A stretch of 64,000 nucleotides of DNA, from the NCBI RefSeq assembly GCF_005843925.1, contig NZ_VCBC01000016.1:1-64000 (forward strand), given 5' to 3'. The position numbers were made by a program, and so were the translations under genes. Below the pieces are notes generated by a model. It ran no database searches. It saw only the letters and a list, made by a program, of their open reading frames with translations, and was not told the DNA's origin. This stretch comes from Thalassotalea litorea (GTDB lineage: Bacteria; Pseudomonadota; Gammaproteobacteria; Enterobacterales; Alteromonadaceae). This document shows positions 10,727 through 19,560 of this stretch, one piece after another. Within the stretch, counting starts at the first letter, position 1, and each line of letters starts with the position of its first letter.

Positions 10727-11953
10727 CTAGAAATCTTTCCAGCTACCTGCAGCCACTGTGCGAGGTCCATTACTGCGAGTCTTTTGCAAAAGCCCGGTAT
10801 TAAAATGAATATCAAGGCTGCCGCTGGTGGAATTAAATGTACCACCCGAGATAACCGCGCCGTGGAATGTTGAATTACCGGAGGCTGTTGCCGTACCCAT
10901 GATAAATACCACACCATAAAAATGCGGTGAACCTTTAAACTCGACATCACCATTTATGATTAAAATGGATGGCGCTTCATCAGCCGTTGCACATACATTC
11001 GAGCCATTTACGGCACTTCGACACCCTACGGTACCACCATTGATTTCGACATTTCCTTCATACCAAATGACTTTATTCGTGGAGCCCTGCACACATGATG
11101 CATAAGTATTGGCAGCGCACTCTCGTGTTTCCGAGGGGTTTGCAGGGTCAACAACAACCGTTGCCATTAATTCCCGATAAGCATCCGGTGCCATGCCAAA
11201 AAAATTTTCGAAAATACCTGCAGGACTTAAGTTGGATAAATCACTGTCATGTTCGAGAATATCCAGCCCTACAGTCTCTTTGTTTGAAGTCTGAATTTCA
11301 CCACAAGCTCTCGGTACATCCATACAAGCGGGATAAGTTAAATCGGTGGGGTCGGCAACATACGTTGCGGTAGAGTTATTTGAACCAATATCTACATCGC
11401 CGCCACTCCAAATCGTCGAGTGTCCTTCTGGATTGTGAATTGTCGCGGAACCGTTAACATCCAATGCGCCACGAGTTGTAAGCGGGTTATCGGGATGATT
11501 GGGCAATGGATCTAGCGATTGCATGGTTACGGTAACGGTTTTGGTGGATGAGCGATCATCACTTACGGCCTGAGATACAACCCTTAAAGAAGAGATATCA
11601 TCGGCGGTTATATCATTGACTGTCACCGTGACTAGCGCTGAGCCTACCAATCCACTCGGAGAATCACCAATGCCATCGGTATCGGTATCAAATACCGGAT
11701 CAATAACACCGTCATTATTGCGATCAATTCCGTCGGCTAAATACTCAAGCGCAATCGCAAGTCCGCCTTCGGCCGCTTCAAATGTGGTTTTACCACGAAA
11801 ATCGTTATTAACAATTTTTTGTTCAAACAACACGCTACGTGCCAGATACAAAGACACCATAGTGATCAACACCATCAAGACAATGGATATTGTCAAAACG
11901 GCCATTCCCTGTTGATACTTTTTAAATTTATACGAGGGGCTTACACTATCCAT
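10727..11953 (-). CDS. PilX-like minor pilin with beta-helix-like C-terminus, copy 1
   Basis: A 408-residue protein with a PilX N-terminal domain: QQGMAVLTISIVLMVLITMVSLYLARSVLFEQKIVNNDFR. It begins with Gly-Met and lacks Glu at +5, as PilX/GspK-type subunits do. Residues near 80-100 carry two acidic loop motifs (DRNNDGVID and DTDTDGIGD) that resemble calcium-binding loops. The last ~230 residues are rich in short glycine-flanked strands (SATIHNPEGHSTIWSGGDVD, GVVFIMGTATASGNSTFHGA), which looks like a parallel beta-helix. The gene starts one base after pilW ends and lies nine bases before pilV, so translation is tightly coupled. The paralogue at 16217-17461 shares long identical blocks. Confidence 0.8.
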   Translation of the reverse strand: MDSVSPSYKFKKYQQGMAVLTISIVLMVLITMVSLYLARSVLFEQKIVNNDFRGKTTFEAAEGGLAIALEYLADGIDRNNDGVIDPVFDTDTDGIGDSPSGLVGSALVTVTVNDITADDISSLRVVSQAVSDDRSSTKTVTVTMQSLDPLPNHPDNPLTTRGALDVNGSATIHNPEGHSTIWSGGDVDIGSNNSTATYVADPTDLTYPACMDVPRACGEIQTSNKETVGLDILEHDSDLSNLSPAGIFENFFGMAPDAYRELMATVVVDPANPSETRECAANTYASCVQGSTNKVIWYEGNVEINGGTVGCRSAVNGSNVCATADEAPSILIINGDVEFKGSPHFYGVVFIMGTATASGNSTFHGAVISGGTFNSTSGSLDIHFNTGLLQKTRSNGPRTVAAGSWKDF

Positions 11954-11954
11954 A

Positions 11955-12734
11955 CTACCTTACCCTAATTAAGTCATTACGGACTCTTACGCTTTGCGTA
12001 ATTTCCATGGTTACGTCCTTATCATTGTTCAAAGCCCCAGATACGGTAATTTCGATATCACGAGTTTCCACGGTAATATCACCACTACCGTTTGTCGGTA
12101 TCTGGTTATAACAATTTGCTTCTGCTGCATCATCAATGCCATTCATGCCATCATCATCGACCCTATTCGGCTCCGATGAGTCCACACATTGAGAATTCTT
12201 TGGATTAAAAGTCAGCTTATCGATGGTATACAGATCACCATCGCTGAGTGCCATCCAATTGCCATTCGTACAACTATCACCATCGGTAACTGTCCCCGCG
12301 ACTCGCATTTCAATCACACCGGACACCAGTCTAAATCCGAAATATTCTGTATCTTCGTCCACTGCGCCGTTCTCATTTTCATCATAAGAAAACAAAATAC
12401 AGGAACCGTTGGCATCGGTATTTTCACTTAATAGAGCGTTTGAGTTAACGCTATTGATAACGGCAAGCGCCGTATCACCGAACTGATTAAAAGGGTTAAT
12501 CGTGGGTGCTGAGGTAAAATCTCCCCAGTAACCGGCTCTGCGAATATCGTTACTCATCACTGACATTAACGACATTAACTGGGTATTTAACTTACTCGAC
12601 TTTAACGTGTCGGCACTGGATTTCACGACAGCAACATAAATACTCAACACGCCGCCCAAGACCACCATCGACAACGCCATCGATAGGATCAAATCGATAA
12701 GAGTCACACCTTGTTGTTGATGCAACCTCATCAC
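11955..12734 (-). CDS. PilW-like minor pilin, copy 1
   Basis: A 259-residue PilW-type protein: hydrophobic N-terminal helix, then SSADTLKSSKLNTQLMSLMSVMSNDIRRAGYW, a typical PilW segment. The leader MMRLHQQQG|VTLIDLILSM is unusual because the residue at +5 of the mature protein is Asp, not the near-invariant Glu; the codon is GAT. The mid-region has calcium-loop-like DENENGAVD and a further aspartate-rich stretch. Cysteines are spaced for disulfides. It overlaps fimT by four bases (ATGA) and abuts pilX. The paralogue at 17468-18247 has the normal Glu. Confidence 0.8.
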   Translation of the reverse strand: MMRLHQQQGVTLIDLILSMALSMVVLGGVLSIYVAVVKSSADTLKSSKLNTQLMSLMSVMSNDIRRAGYWGDFTSAPTINPFNQFGDTALAVINSVNSNALLSENTDANGSCILFSYDENENGAVDEDTEYFGFRLVSGVIEMRVAGTVTDGDSCTNGNWMALSDGDLYTIDKLTFNPKNSQCVDSSEPNRVDDDGMNGIDDAAEANCYNQIPTNGSGDITVETRDIEITVSGALNNDKDVTMEITQSVRVRNDLIRVR

Positions 12735-13429
12735 TTACATTCCTGATAGTCGTTCAAATCAGGTGAGCAGATACTGATATTGCCAAGTTTGGTTAACATG
12801 ATCTGGGTTGATAAATTCGATGGCGAGGACAGAGTCAATATCAAGGGAGCACTGGCAAACCCTCTTTTTGGATCAAATATGGTTGTGGCTGAGGAAGACG
12901 TGGCGCTGGTGAGCGTTAAAATAACTTGTTCATATTGGCTGGATTGCAGGCGATTAAGAACATTGTCGTCTGCGGCGATAAAACTATCATCGCCATTGTC
13001 TATCATAAGCACACATGCCTGGGCGTCGGCATTACTGGAAATACTCGGGTCACAGCTACTATCGGCATTTAAACCATAGGCCCAATCGTTGGACCCCAAG
13101 CCGGTAAAATTCACGAAAATTGACTGAGAACGACTAAGAGATTCAACCCGAGCCTGTTGTAAAGAACTGTATAAATCTTCGGTTGCGGCAACCAGATGAC
13201 GAGATTCGATACTGCGAACAAACGAAGGTGTCGCGATCGCGGCAATGATCGATATTATCGCGATAGTGATGATAAGCTCGAGCAGGTTAAACCCGAGCGC
13301 GATTGTTTGCGGCCGAAGTCGAAGGCCTTTTTCGCCGTTAGAAAGTGGTCGAAAAGTGAAGTCACTTGTTCGATAGTCGTTGTGGCGCGACCGAAAAGAC
13401 GCATGGTCTGCGTTAAATTTATTAGCCAT
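12731..13429 (-). CDS. FimT/FimU (GspH-type) minor pilin, copy 1
   Basis: A 232-residue pseudopilin. The prepilin motif is LG|FNLLELIITIAIISIIAAIATPSFVRSIESRHL, with Glu at +5. It is followed by the GspH/FimT pattern (ATEDLYSSLQQARVESLSRSQSI) and a C-terminal cysteine pair. The leader before the cleavage glycine is about 47 residues long and basic, far longer than the 6-15 usual. I found no internal ATG, GTG or TTG close to the motif, so the start stays at ATG 13429. It is the first gene of the operon fimT-pilW-pilX-pilV; the promoter must lie in 13430-13620. Confidence 0.78.
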   Translation of the reverse strand: MANKFNADHASFRSRHNDYRTSDFTFRPLSNGEKGLRLRPQTIALGFNLLELIITIAIISIIAAIATPSFVRSIESRHLVAATEDLYSSLQQARVESLSRSQSIFVNFTGLGSNDWAYGLNADSSCDPSISSNADAQACVLMIDNGDDSFIAADDNVLNRLQSSQYEQVILTLTSATSSSATTIFDPKRGFASAPLILTLSSPSNLSTQIMLTKLGNISICSPDLNDYQECK

Positions 13430-13628
13430 TTACCCTACCCCTTATTCAGGGTTACATCCAATGTATCAGCGAGTTACCGTGACAGGCACCTCTGCTATTC
13501 CTTTCATTTTTATTAGGAGTTAAACGACGACTACTGACTGTCTATTTTTTAATCTACCACCTTTCCCATGGGAATCGCAATATCTTTGTTTATATCTTAA
13601 ACGCTTGATATATAAGTAAAGGGCCAAT

Positions 13629-13655
13629 AAAAAAGGCCCAAACAGGGCCTTTTTT
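13629..13655 (-). terminator. Terminator after pilE
   Basis: Stem GGCCC (13635-13639), loop AAACA, stem GGGCC (13645-13649), flanked by A6 on the left and T6 on the right. It sits 16 bases beyond the pilE stop and separates the two minor-pilin operons. Confidence 0.88.
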
Positions 13656-13670
13656 AAATAAGATTGAGCG

Positions 13671-14114
13671 TTACCAGCACCCGGTTGGTGCCTTAAGTCC
13701 TTTCGGATCAGATGCGTTCACCGTTAAGGTTATGCTGGTACAACCGGTGTCCTGTGCTTGTGGGCCAAGTGCGGTTGCAGTAATGGTATAGCTATTGCCA
13801 CTGGCATTACTTAATGCAAATGAATAATACCCTTCCTGACTGGCGCTACTGCCTTTTACCGTTGTTGCACTGCCTGATGCTCCGCAGGTGTTTGCACTGC
13901 CCAAAGCCTGACCATAAAACGGACAGTTACCTCTCAGCTTTTGTTGTGCCAGCATCATCGACATCATGCCACTATGGGCATCGGTACGTCGGGCTTTTCT
14001 GACACTGTCTTGATAGGCTGGATACGCAATCATAGATAAAATACTAATAATTGCAACGACTACCATTAACTCAATCAGTGTAAAGCCCTGTAACTTTCCT
14101 TTTATCGTTCTCAC
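13671..14114 (-). CDS. pilE: PilE-type type IV pilin-like minor subunit
   Basis: A 147-residue pilin with a textbook class IVa start, KLQG|FTLIELMVVVAIISILSMIAYPAYQD, with Glu at +5. A KARRTDA stretch and a compact head domain follow. The head has four cysteines (NCPF, NTCGA, DTGCTS and the C-terminal GCW), including the usual C-terminal disulfide pair. It resembles Pseudomonas PilE and ends the second minor-pilin operon, 13 bases after the PilV paralogue. In P. aeruginosa pilE likewise closes the fimU-pilV-pilW-pilX-pilY1 series just before ispH. It may be a minor or priming subunit; a major pilin role cannot be excluded. Confidence 0.85.
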   Translation of the reverse strand: MRTIKGKLQGFTLIELMVVVAIISILSMIAYPAYQDSVRKARRTDAHSGMMSMMLAQQKLRGNCPFYGQALGSANTCGASGSATTVKGSSASQEGYYSFALSNASGNSYTITATALGPQAQDTGCTSITLTVNASDPKGLKAPTGCW

Positions 14115-14127
14115 TATCTATTACTCC

Positions 14128-16188
14128 CTAAAGTGCACAACCGGTACTACGGCCAATAACTTCAATATCAACATTGATAGTACCGCGGCCTACATCTGTA
14201 AATTCAATGCTGGCGGTTTTACCCGGAATAATATTTGGAGTGATGGCAGGAGCCGGAATTGCGGCACTCACGCAAACATCATTTTTATTCTTCGCCGCGG
14301 AATACATAATCTTACCAGACCATTGGTTTACCGCGTCAAATTCAGCACTAGTACAAGAGTAACCAGTTCCATCGGAGTTAGTCAAACAACTTCCTGTCGC
14401 ATCAGAGATGGTAATTGCGCCAATCGCACCATCAGTTTTGGTGATATTACCCACGATGGTAACCGTACCTTTACCGGTATCATCATTGGCACAACTAAAG
14501 TCATTAATCGTAGTATCAGTGATCACATCGGAAAAATTTTGTTTCAGTGTGGTACAGGAGAATAAGGAGGTATCCGGGGTTATCTGCACAAATCCCGTCC
14601 AGCCATTGCCCCAGTCATAAATATCACAGGTATAGTGGAGCGAATAAAGATCATCCGCAGGTTTCGTCCAGTAATCTCTGCGACAATTACCAAGACCATC
14701 GGACGTATTAATTCGGGTCGCATAGACGTTATTTTCCCAGAAACTGGTTGACGCTAAGTTAACGACACCGCTAATTTCATGACGTTCCGAAGGCGGATCC
14801 GACGGATTAAACGGACAAAAATCTTCTATCCCATAGCCAAAGATATCGAGTTTTAGTTGATCGACATAGGAACTATCAATGTTTAAGCAAAAGAAATCCG
14901 TTGGTACCCCAGAGAAAAGACTTCCAGGGGTTCCAGAGACGTTAGCATCCGTTCGCACCATGATCCCTTCAGAGGTACAAAGCTCACCGTCATTATCCCC
15001 TGGTCCCATTCCTGCCAAAACAAAATCATGGCCTGCATCGCCTTCCGCCGGAAGAACCAAGGCATCGGAAACGCCGATGGAGTAATAAATAATATCATCG
15101 TTGGCATCGCGCAATTTCGTGGTATTGGTGTCATCAGTAAAGTCATGAGCCATACCTCGATAGACTCGACGACCGGCTATTTGCGTATCTTCCCATGGAT
15201 TTACAGAAGTAGGATCTCCAACACAGACCTTATCTGTTCGGGTGATACCACCCTCCAATACTAAGCCAATGTTGCCATGCCAGCCACCACCAAGATAACA
15301 GGTATAGTCGAAATATTTATAGTCGGAGTTAGCCGTAATGTGGGCGTTAGTTGTAGAAGAATCAACGGCAATAGGTTCAGCATCCGCGTTGTAATAATAG
15401 CGCTGACAATAGGCGGCATCGGATGCTTTTACATAAATATCCCCCGGAGTCACTCGACTTTGGCTTGCGGTATCAATATACACTCGACCTGATATTTCGA
15501 CAAAGCCAGTACAAGGCAACGTCGTACGATCCCCATTAGTATCCAGCTCACAGGCATCTTTTAAGGTTAAAACGACATCATCACCTGTCTCACCACCGTT
15601 GGTCAGGCGTAAATCACCATCGCCACGATCCAGTATTCCTGTATTATCACCGTTTTGCGTCATATCAACGGTATCGGTGACTTTTACTTCACCTTCACCC
15701 AATTCTGCTCGACCGGTTGCCGAACGAACCAATGGACCATTGGCGTCAAAGTCATCTAATTCACCGACTAAAGATGGTGATTTAAATCCAAGTTCGCTTT
15801 GAATAATCACTTCCTCGGTTTGACCCGAACCATCTTGCCAGCTGACTTTAATCGCGATTTCTTTGGTTTCACTACTTTGGGTAATGGCTTCTTGTCGAGA
15901 AAATACCGCGTTTACGCCATTGTGAGCTGTTGTACTCCCGAACCCTGTTGTTACGGTAAACAGAGTATCGAATTCACTGACATTTTTTACCGTATCGGTG
16001 TAATTTCGCATTTCTTCGAGCCGAGCCTGAGCAAGCGCCAACGCTTCTGCACGGGCCTTATTACTGGCACTGGAATTGATCAGCTCACCTTGAAATACCG
16101 CAACCCCTAACAGGCCTACCGATAATATTGCCACCGCAATCAAGACTTCGATTAAGCTGAATCCAAATGATTTTTTATTATTTTTCAT
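14128..16188 (-). CDS. PilV-like minor pilin with large cysteine-rich C-terminal region, copy 2
   Basis: A 686-residue paralogue of the protein at 8636-10717. The leader is MKNNKKSFG|FSLIEVLIAVAILSVG with Glu at +5. It keeps the PilV core (ARAEALALAQARLEEMRNY) and the same large extension, including YTCYLGGGWHGNIG, YTCDIYDWGNGWTGFV and a third C-terminal repeat ending in VNQWSGKIMY. The central half (from VLTLKDACELD to NPSDPPSERHE) is strongly conserved between copies, while the last ~200 residues have diverged more. This fits two tip subunits with different binding faces. It lies 28 bases after pilX and 13 before pilE. No PilY1 gene is present in either operon. Confidence 0.8.
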   Translation of the reverse strand: MKNNKKSFGFSLIEVLIAVAILSVGLLGVAVFQGELINSSASNKARAEALALAQARLEEMRNYTDTVKNVSEFDTLFTVTTGFGSTTAHNGVNAVFSRQEAITQSSETKEIAIKVSWQDGSGQTEEVIIQSELGFKSPSLVGELDDFDANGPLVRSATGRAELGEGEVKVTDTVDMTQNGDNTGILDRGDGDLRLTNGGETGDDVVLTLKDACELDTNGDRTTLPCTGFVEISGRVYIDTASQSRVTPGDIYVKASDAAYCQRYYYNADAEPIAVDSSTTNAHITANSDYKYFDYTCYLGGGWHGNIGLVLEGGITRTDKVCVGDPTSVNPWEDTQIAGRRVYRGMAHDFTDDTNTTKLRDANDDIIYYSIGVSDALVLPAEGDAGHDFVLAGMGPGDNDGELCTSEGIMVRTDANVSGTPGSLFSGVPTDFFCLNIDSSYVDQLKLDIFGYGIEDFCPFNPSDPPSERHEISGVVNLASTSFWENNVYATRINTSDGLGNCRRDYWTKPADDLYSLHYTCDIYDWGNGWTGFVQITPDTSLFSCTTLKQNFSDVITDTTINDFSCANDDTGKGTVTIVGNITKTDGAIGAITISDATGSCLTNSDGTGYSCTSAEFDAVNQWSGKIMYSAAKNKNDVCVSAAIPAPAITPNIIPGKTASIEFTDVGRGTINVDIEVIGRSTGCAL

Positions 16189-16216
16189 CGTGCTTCCTTA
16201 TTTGCAATCCTGTCCA

Positions 16217-17461
16217 TTAGAAATCATGCCAGCTACCTGCTGCCACGGTTCGTGGGCCATTCTCGCGCGTTTTTTTCAATAGTCCGGTATTAAAATGAAT
16301 ATCCAAACTACCACTTGTTGAGTTCAAACTGCCGCCGGTGATTACCGCTCCGTGGAATGTAGAGTTACCACTGGCACTGGCATCGCCCATAATAAAGACC
16401 ACCCCATAAAAATGCGGGCTTCCTTTAAATGTGGCGTTACCGTCAATAATTAAGATTGTTGGCGCTTCATCACTATCTGCACATAAATTACTACCGGTAA
16501 CGCTTGAACGACAACCGACAGTACCACCATTAATTTCGACATCGCCTTCAAACCACACCACTTCATTGGTAGAACCGGCGACACAGGCATCATAGGTATT
16601 GGCCGCACAACCAACCGACTCAGCAGGTGAGCTAGGATCGACCACGATCGAAGCCATCATTTCTTTATAAGCGTCAGGCGACATACCAAAAAAGTTTTCG
16701 AAAATCCCTGCTGGGGTGAGATTGATCAAATCCGAGTCATGTTCGAGAATATCCAAACCGACGGTTTCTTTATTGGATGTCTGAATTTCAGCGCAGCCTC
16801 TAGGAATATCCATACAACCGGGGTACGTGACATCGGTGGGATCGGCGATATAGGTTGCGGTTGAGTTATTTGAACCAATATCGACATCGCCACCACTCCA
16901 GATGGTACTGTGACCTTCGGGGTTATGGACTGTCGCCGAACCGTTGACATCAAGACTGCCTCGAGTCGTTAACGGGTTATCGGGGTGATTCGGTAGTGGA
17001 TCTAAAGACTGCATGGTAGTGGTAACACTTTTTTCCGATGCTGCATCAAAACTTGTTGCCTGAGATAACACACGTAACGACGTAATATCGCCAGCAACAA
17101 TCTCGCTAACCGTGACCAGAACATTGGCTTGCCCAACCACGCCTGTCGCTGAATCGCCAATTCCATCGCTATCCGAATCAAAAACAGGATCAATCACGCC
17201 GTCATTATCACGATCCAGACCATTGGCTAAATACTCCAATGCAATCGCTAACCCCGCCTCTGCGCTTTCAAACGTTGTTTTTGATTTAAAATCGTTATTC
17301 ACCATTTTCTGCTCAAACAAAATGGTTCTTGAAAGATACAGGGAAACCAGGGTTACCAGAATGATTAAGATAATGGATACCGTAAGCACGGCCATACCGG
17401 CCTGCTTTTTAGGATGTTGAATGTTGGTGGGGGACTTTACTGTGTATTTACTGCGACACAT
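16217..17461 (-). CDS. PilX-like minor pilin with beta-helix-like C-terminus, copy 2
   Basis: A 414-residue paralogue of the protein at 10727-11953. The N-terminal helix QAGMAVLTVSIILIILVTLVSLYLS lacks Glu at +5, as expected for PilX. It has the same pair of acidic loops (DRDNDGVID, DSDSDGIGD) and a near-identical C-terminal half from LPNHPDNPLTTRG to the end (NGPRTVAAGSWHDF). Because this half is better conserved than the PilV tails, it probably contacts a shared partner. The gene lies seven bases after pilW2. Start ATG 17461 gives a 20-residue leader before the hydrophobic stretch. Confidence 0.8.
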   Translation of the reverse strand: MCRSKYTVKSPTNIQHPKKQAGMAVLTVSIILIILVTLVSLYLSRTILFEQKMVNNDFKSKTTFESAEAGLAIALEYLANGLDRDNDGVIDPVFDSDSDGIGDSATGVVGQANVLVTVSEIVAGDITSLRVLSQATSFDAASEKSVTTTMQSLDPLPNHPDNPLTTRGSLDVNGSATVHNPEGHSTIWSGGDVDIGSNNSTATYIADPTDVTYPGCMDIPRGCAEIQTSNKETVGLDILEHDSDLINLTPAGIFENFFGMSPDAYKEMMASIVVDPSSPAESVGCAANTYDACVAGSTNEVVWFEGDVEINGGTVGCRSSVTGSNLCADSDEAPTILIIDGNATFKGSPHFYGVVFIMGDASASGNSTFHGAVITGGSLNSTSGSLDIHFNTGLLKKTRENGPRTVAAGSWHDF

Positions 17462-17467
17462 GAAAAT

Positions 17468-18247
17468 CTACCTTATTCTTATCCAGTCATTTCTAACTCT
17501 GACTGATTGAGTTATCGACATTGTCACTTCCGGATCTGCAACGAGTGCAGCACGCATGGTAATTTCAATGTCTCGGGTTTCGACTGTGGTGTCACCGCTG
17601 CCTGCGGTTGGGACCTGCGAGTAACAATCTCGTTCATCGTCATCGTCTTCGCCATTGGCACCATCATTATCCTGGCCATCGGGCTCGCGAGTATTAACAC
17701 AGGCAGAGTCGCCACTGTTAAATGACAACTGCGTTATCGTATAAAGATCAGAGTCGCTGAAAACGGTCCAAGTGCCGTTATTACAGCTGTCGCCGTCGGT
17801 AACTGTTCCGACCGTGCGCATTTCAACATTACCGTTGTTTAAGCGATAACCGAAATATTCAGTGTCCGCGTCAACGATACCATTTTCGTTTTCATCATAG
17901 GAATAAGTGATGCACTGCCCACTCGTCGTGCTTCCCAGCGTTAATTCCGTATCGCCGGACATCGAGTTAATTACTTCGATTGCAGTATCATCTTGCTGAC
18001 TAAAAGGGTTGGAAGAAGGTGTTTCGGTAAACGTAGACCAATATCCTGCCCGACGAATATCGTTGACCATAATACTCATCATGCTCATCATCTGCGTGTT
18101 GAGCTTACTGGACTTTAAAGTTGCCGCACTACTTGAAACAACGGTGACATAAATATACGTCGCACCGGATAAGACAATCATACCGAACACCATGCCGAGC
18201 AATAGTTCGATGATGGTGAATCCTTTGACCTTACCAATTTTATTCAT
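17468..18247 (-). CDS. PilW-like minor pilin, copy 2
   Basis: A 259-residue PilW-type subunit of the same length as copy 1. The leader MNKIGKVKG|FTIIELLLGMVFGMIVLSG has the standard Glu at +5. TLKSSKLNTQMMSMMSIMVNDIRRAGYW and DENENGIVDADTEYFGYRL closely match copy 1, as does the C-terminal TVETRDIEIT segment. Its start codon overlaps the stop of fimT2 by one base (TAATG), indicating coupled translation. The aspartate-rich stretch in the second half (DGQDNDGANGEDDDDE) is more acidic than in copy 1. Confidence 0.8.
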   Translation of the reverse strand: MNKIGKVKGFTIIELLLGMVFGMIVLSGATYIYVTVVSSSAATLKSSKLNTQMMSMMSIMVNDIRRAGYWSTFTETPSSNPFSQQDDTAIEVINSMSGDTELTLGSTTSGQCITYSYDENENGIVDADTEYFGYRLNNGNVEMRTVGTVTDGDSCNNGTWTVFSDSDLYTITQLSFNSGDSACVNTREPDGQDNDGANGEDDDDERDCYSQVPTAGSGDTTVETRDIEITMRAALVADPEVTMSITQSVRVRNDWIRIR

Positions 18248-18828
18248 TAACTACAGCTCCTGTATTCACTCAGGTCGTTTGAGCACAGCTTGACATTGCC
18301 GATTAAAGATAAAGAAACACTGACATTGACGCCGGACTTATTCGTTAAGGTATAAAGACGAGCACCATCGGTTGTGCCCCGGGCGGGATCAAAGGTGATG
18401 GAATTTCCTGCCGTTCCACTGACGGTAGAGGCCTGCATGGTGATATTGTCAAAATCGCTGGCACTAAACTGATGCAATACATTGTCATTCGCCGCGACAA
18501 ACGCACCATCGCCATCATCGATTTGTAGCACACAGGCGCTAGCCGACGTGTTATCGGTAACTGTAGGATCACATGCGGTTTCTTGATTGATGCCAAATGC
18601 CCAGGAAGTTGAACCCATACCAGAAACAGAAAAGACAACATCATCAGAACGCAGTAAAGATTCAGAACGCGCTAACTGCAATTGCGAATACAGAGCTTCT
18701 GCAGCACTGGTTAAGTGGCGGTTCTCAATACTGCGGACAAAACTTGGGGCAGCGACAAGCGCAAGAATCGACATGATTGCCAGCGTTATCATTAATTCTA
18801 TGAAGGTGATACCACGTATTTTTTTCAT
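18247..18828 (-). CDS. FimT/FimU (GspH-type) minor pilin, copy 2
   Basis: A 193-residue pseudopilin starting at ATG 18828: MKKIRG|ITFIELMITLAIMSILALVAAPSFVRSIENRHL. The six-residue leader and Glu at +5 are standard. A TTG eight codons upstream is less likely. It shares SIE(S/N)RHL, the LQ-AR-ES-SRS/LLRS region and a C-terminal SLIGN-KLCS-DLSEYRSC with the copy at 12731-13429, which confirms that the whole four-gene set was duplicated. It is first in the operon fimT2-pilW2-pilX2-pilV2-pilE. Its ribosome site is weak. Confidence 0.82.
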   Translation of the reverse strand: MKKIRGITFIELMITLAIMSILALVAAPSFVRSIENRHLTSAAEALYSQLQLARSESLLRSDDVVFSVSGMGSTSWAFGINQETACDPTVTDNTSASACVLQIDDGDGAFVAANDNVLHQFSASDFDNITMQASTVSGTAGNSITFDPARGTTDGARLYTLTNKSGVNVSVSLSLIGNVKLCSNDLSEYRSCS

Positions 18829-19560
18829 TATTATTAACGTCTTAGATCCCAAAAATGGAAATCAATTTAGGTATTAATGTTTATTGCGTTGTGACAGAAA
18901 CGACTTAGTTTATGCAGTTTCTATCAACCAAAAGTCGTGGAATTATCGAAAGTACAGAGGGGGGGTTTACTATCTTAATGCACGTATTCTGACCATTGTT
19001 GTTACAGCATTCGCTACAAAACCTCAGTGAAAATATGTTATTAACCAAGATGATAATAAACAATTTACCAACAACTCTCGCTAATTCCAACTAAAAATCG
19101 CGAATAGTTTCAATTTTGTTATTTGAAAGTCGCTCCTCCATTGTCACCATTTACGGTTTTGAGCTCAAGAGTTTTATGAAAATCTTGCTGAAAATCTACT
19201 ACAAAGATTAAACAGGTATCCGGAGCGCTAAATCGCTCGTTTTGTAAACCACGCCTCGCCCCTTTAATAGAGTGCGTTTGTCGCATTCAATGGCGTTATT
19301 TTTACGATGTTGATTAAAAACATATTGGGTGCACTACATTTTGAATGGTTGGTGATGCGATTACCACGGTAAATTAAAAATGGGATGAGATCCTAAATCC
19401 TGGAAAGTGCAGTATTGGGCGGATTATCAATACGTCGTTTAGGTTAAAAGCGTGTAAATCCGCGCTTTTACAATCTCTAGACTCAAATACATCGCTTAAT
19501 TTACATCCATTATTTTGAAACGGGTAATTAAGAACACTGAAATAAAACACGGACGTTTGT
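18829..19560. other. Divergent regulatory region between pilin operons
   Basis: About 730 bases, AT-rich, between a leftward and a rightward pilin operon. No convincing gene: short leftward frames at 18905-19090 and 19374-19598 have no ribosome site or recognisable content. An inverted repeat TAAAAGCG/CGCTTTTA (19445-19452 and 19463-19470) and a smaller GAGCG/CGCTC (19223-19238) are visible. The region is long for a simple divergent promoter pair and could hold regulator sites or a small RNA. Confidence 0.45.
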
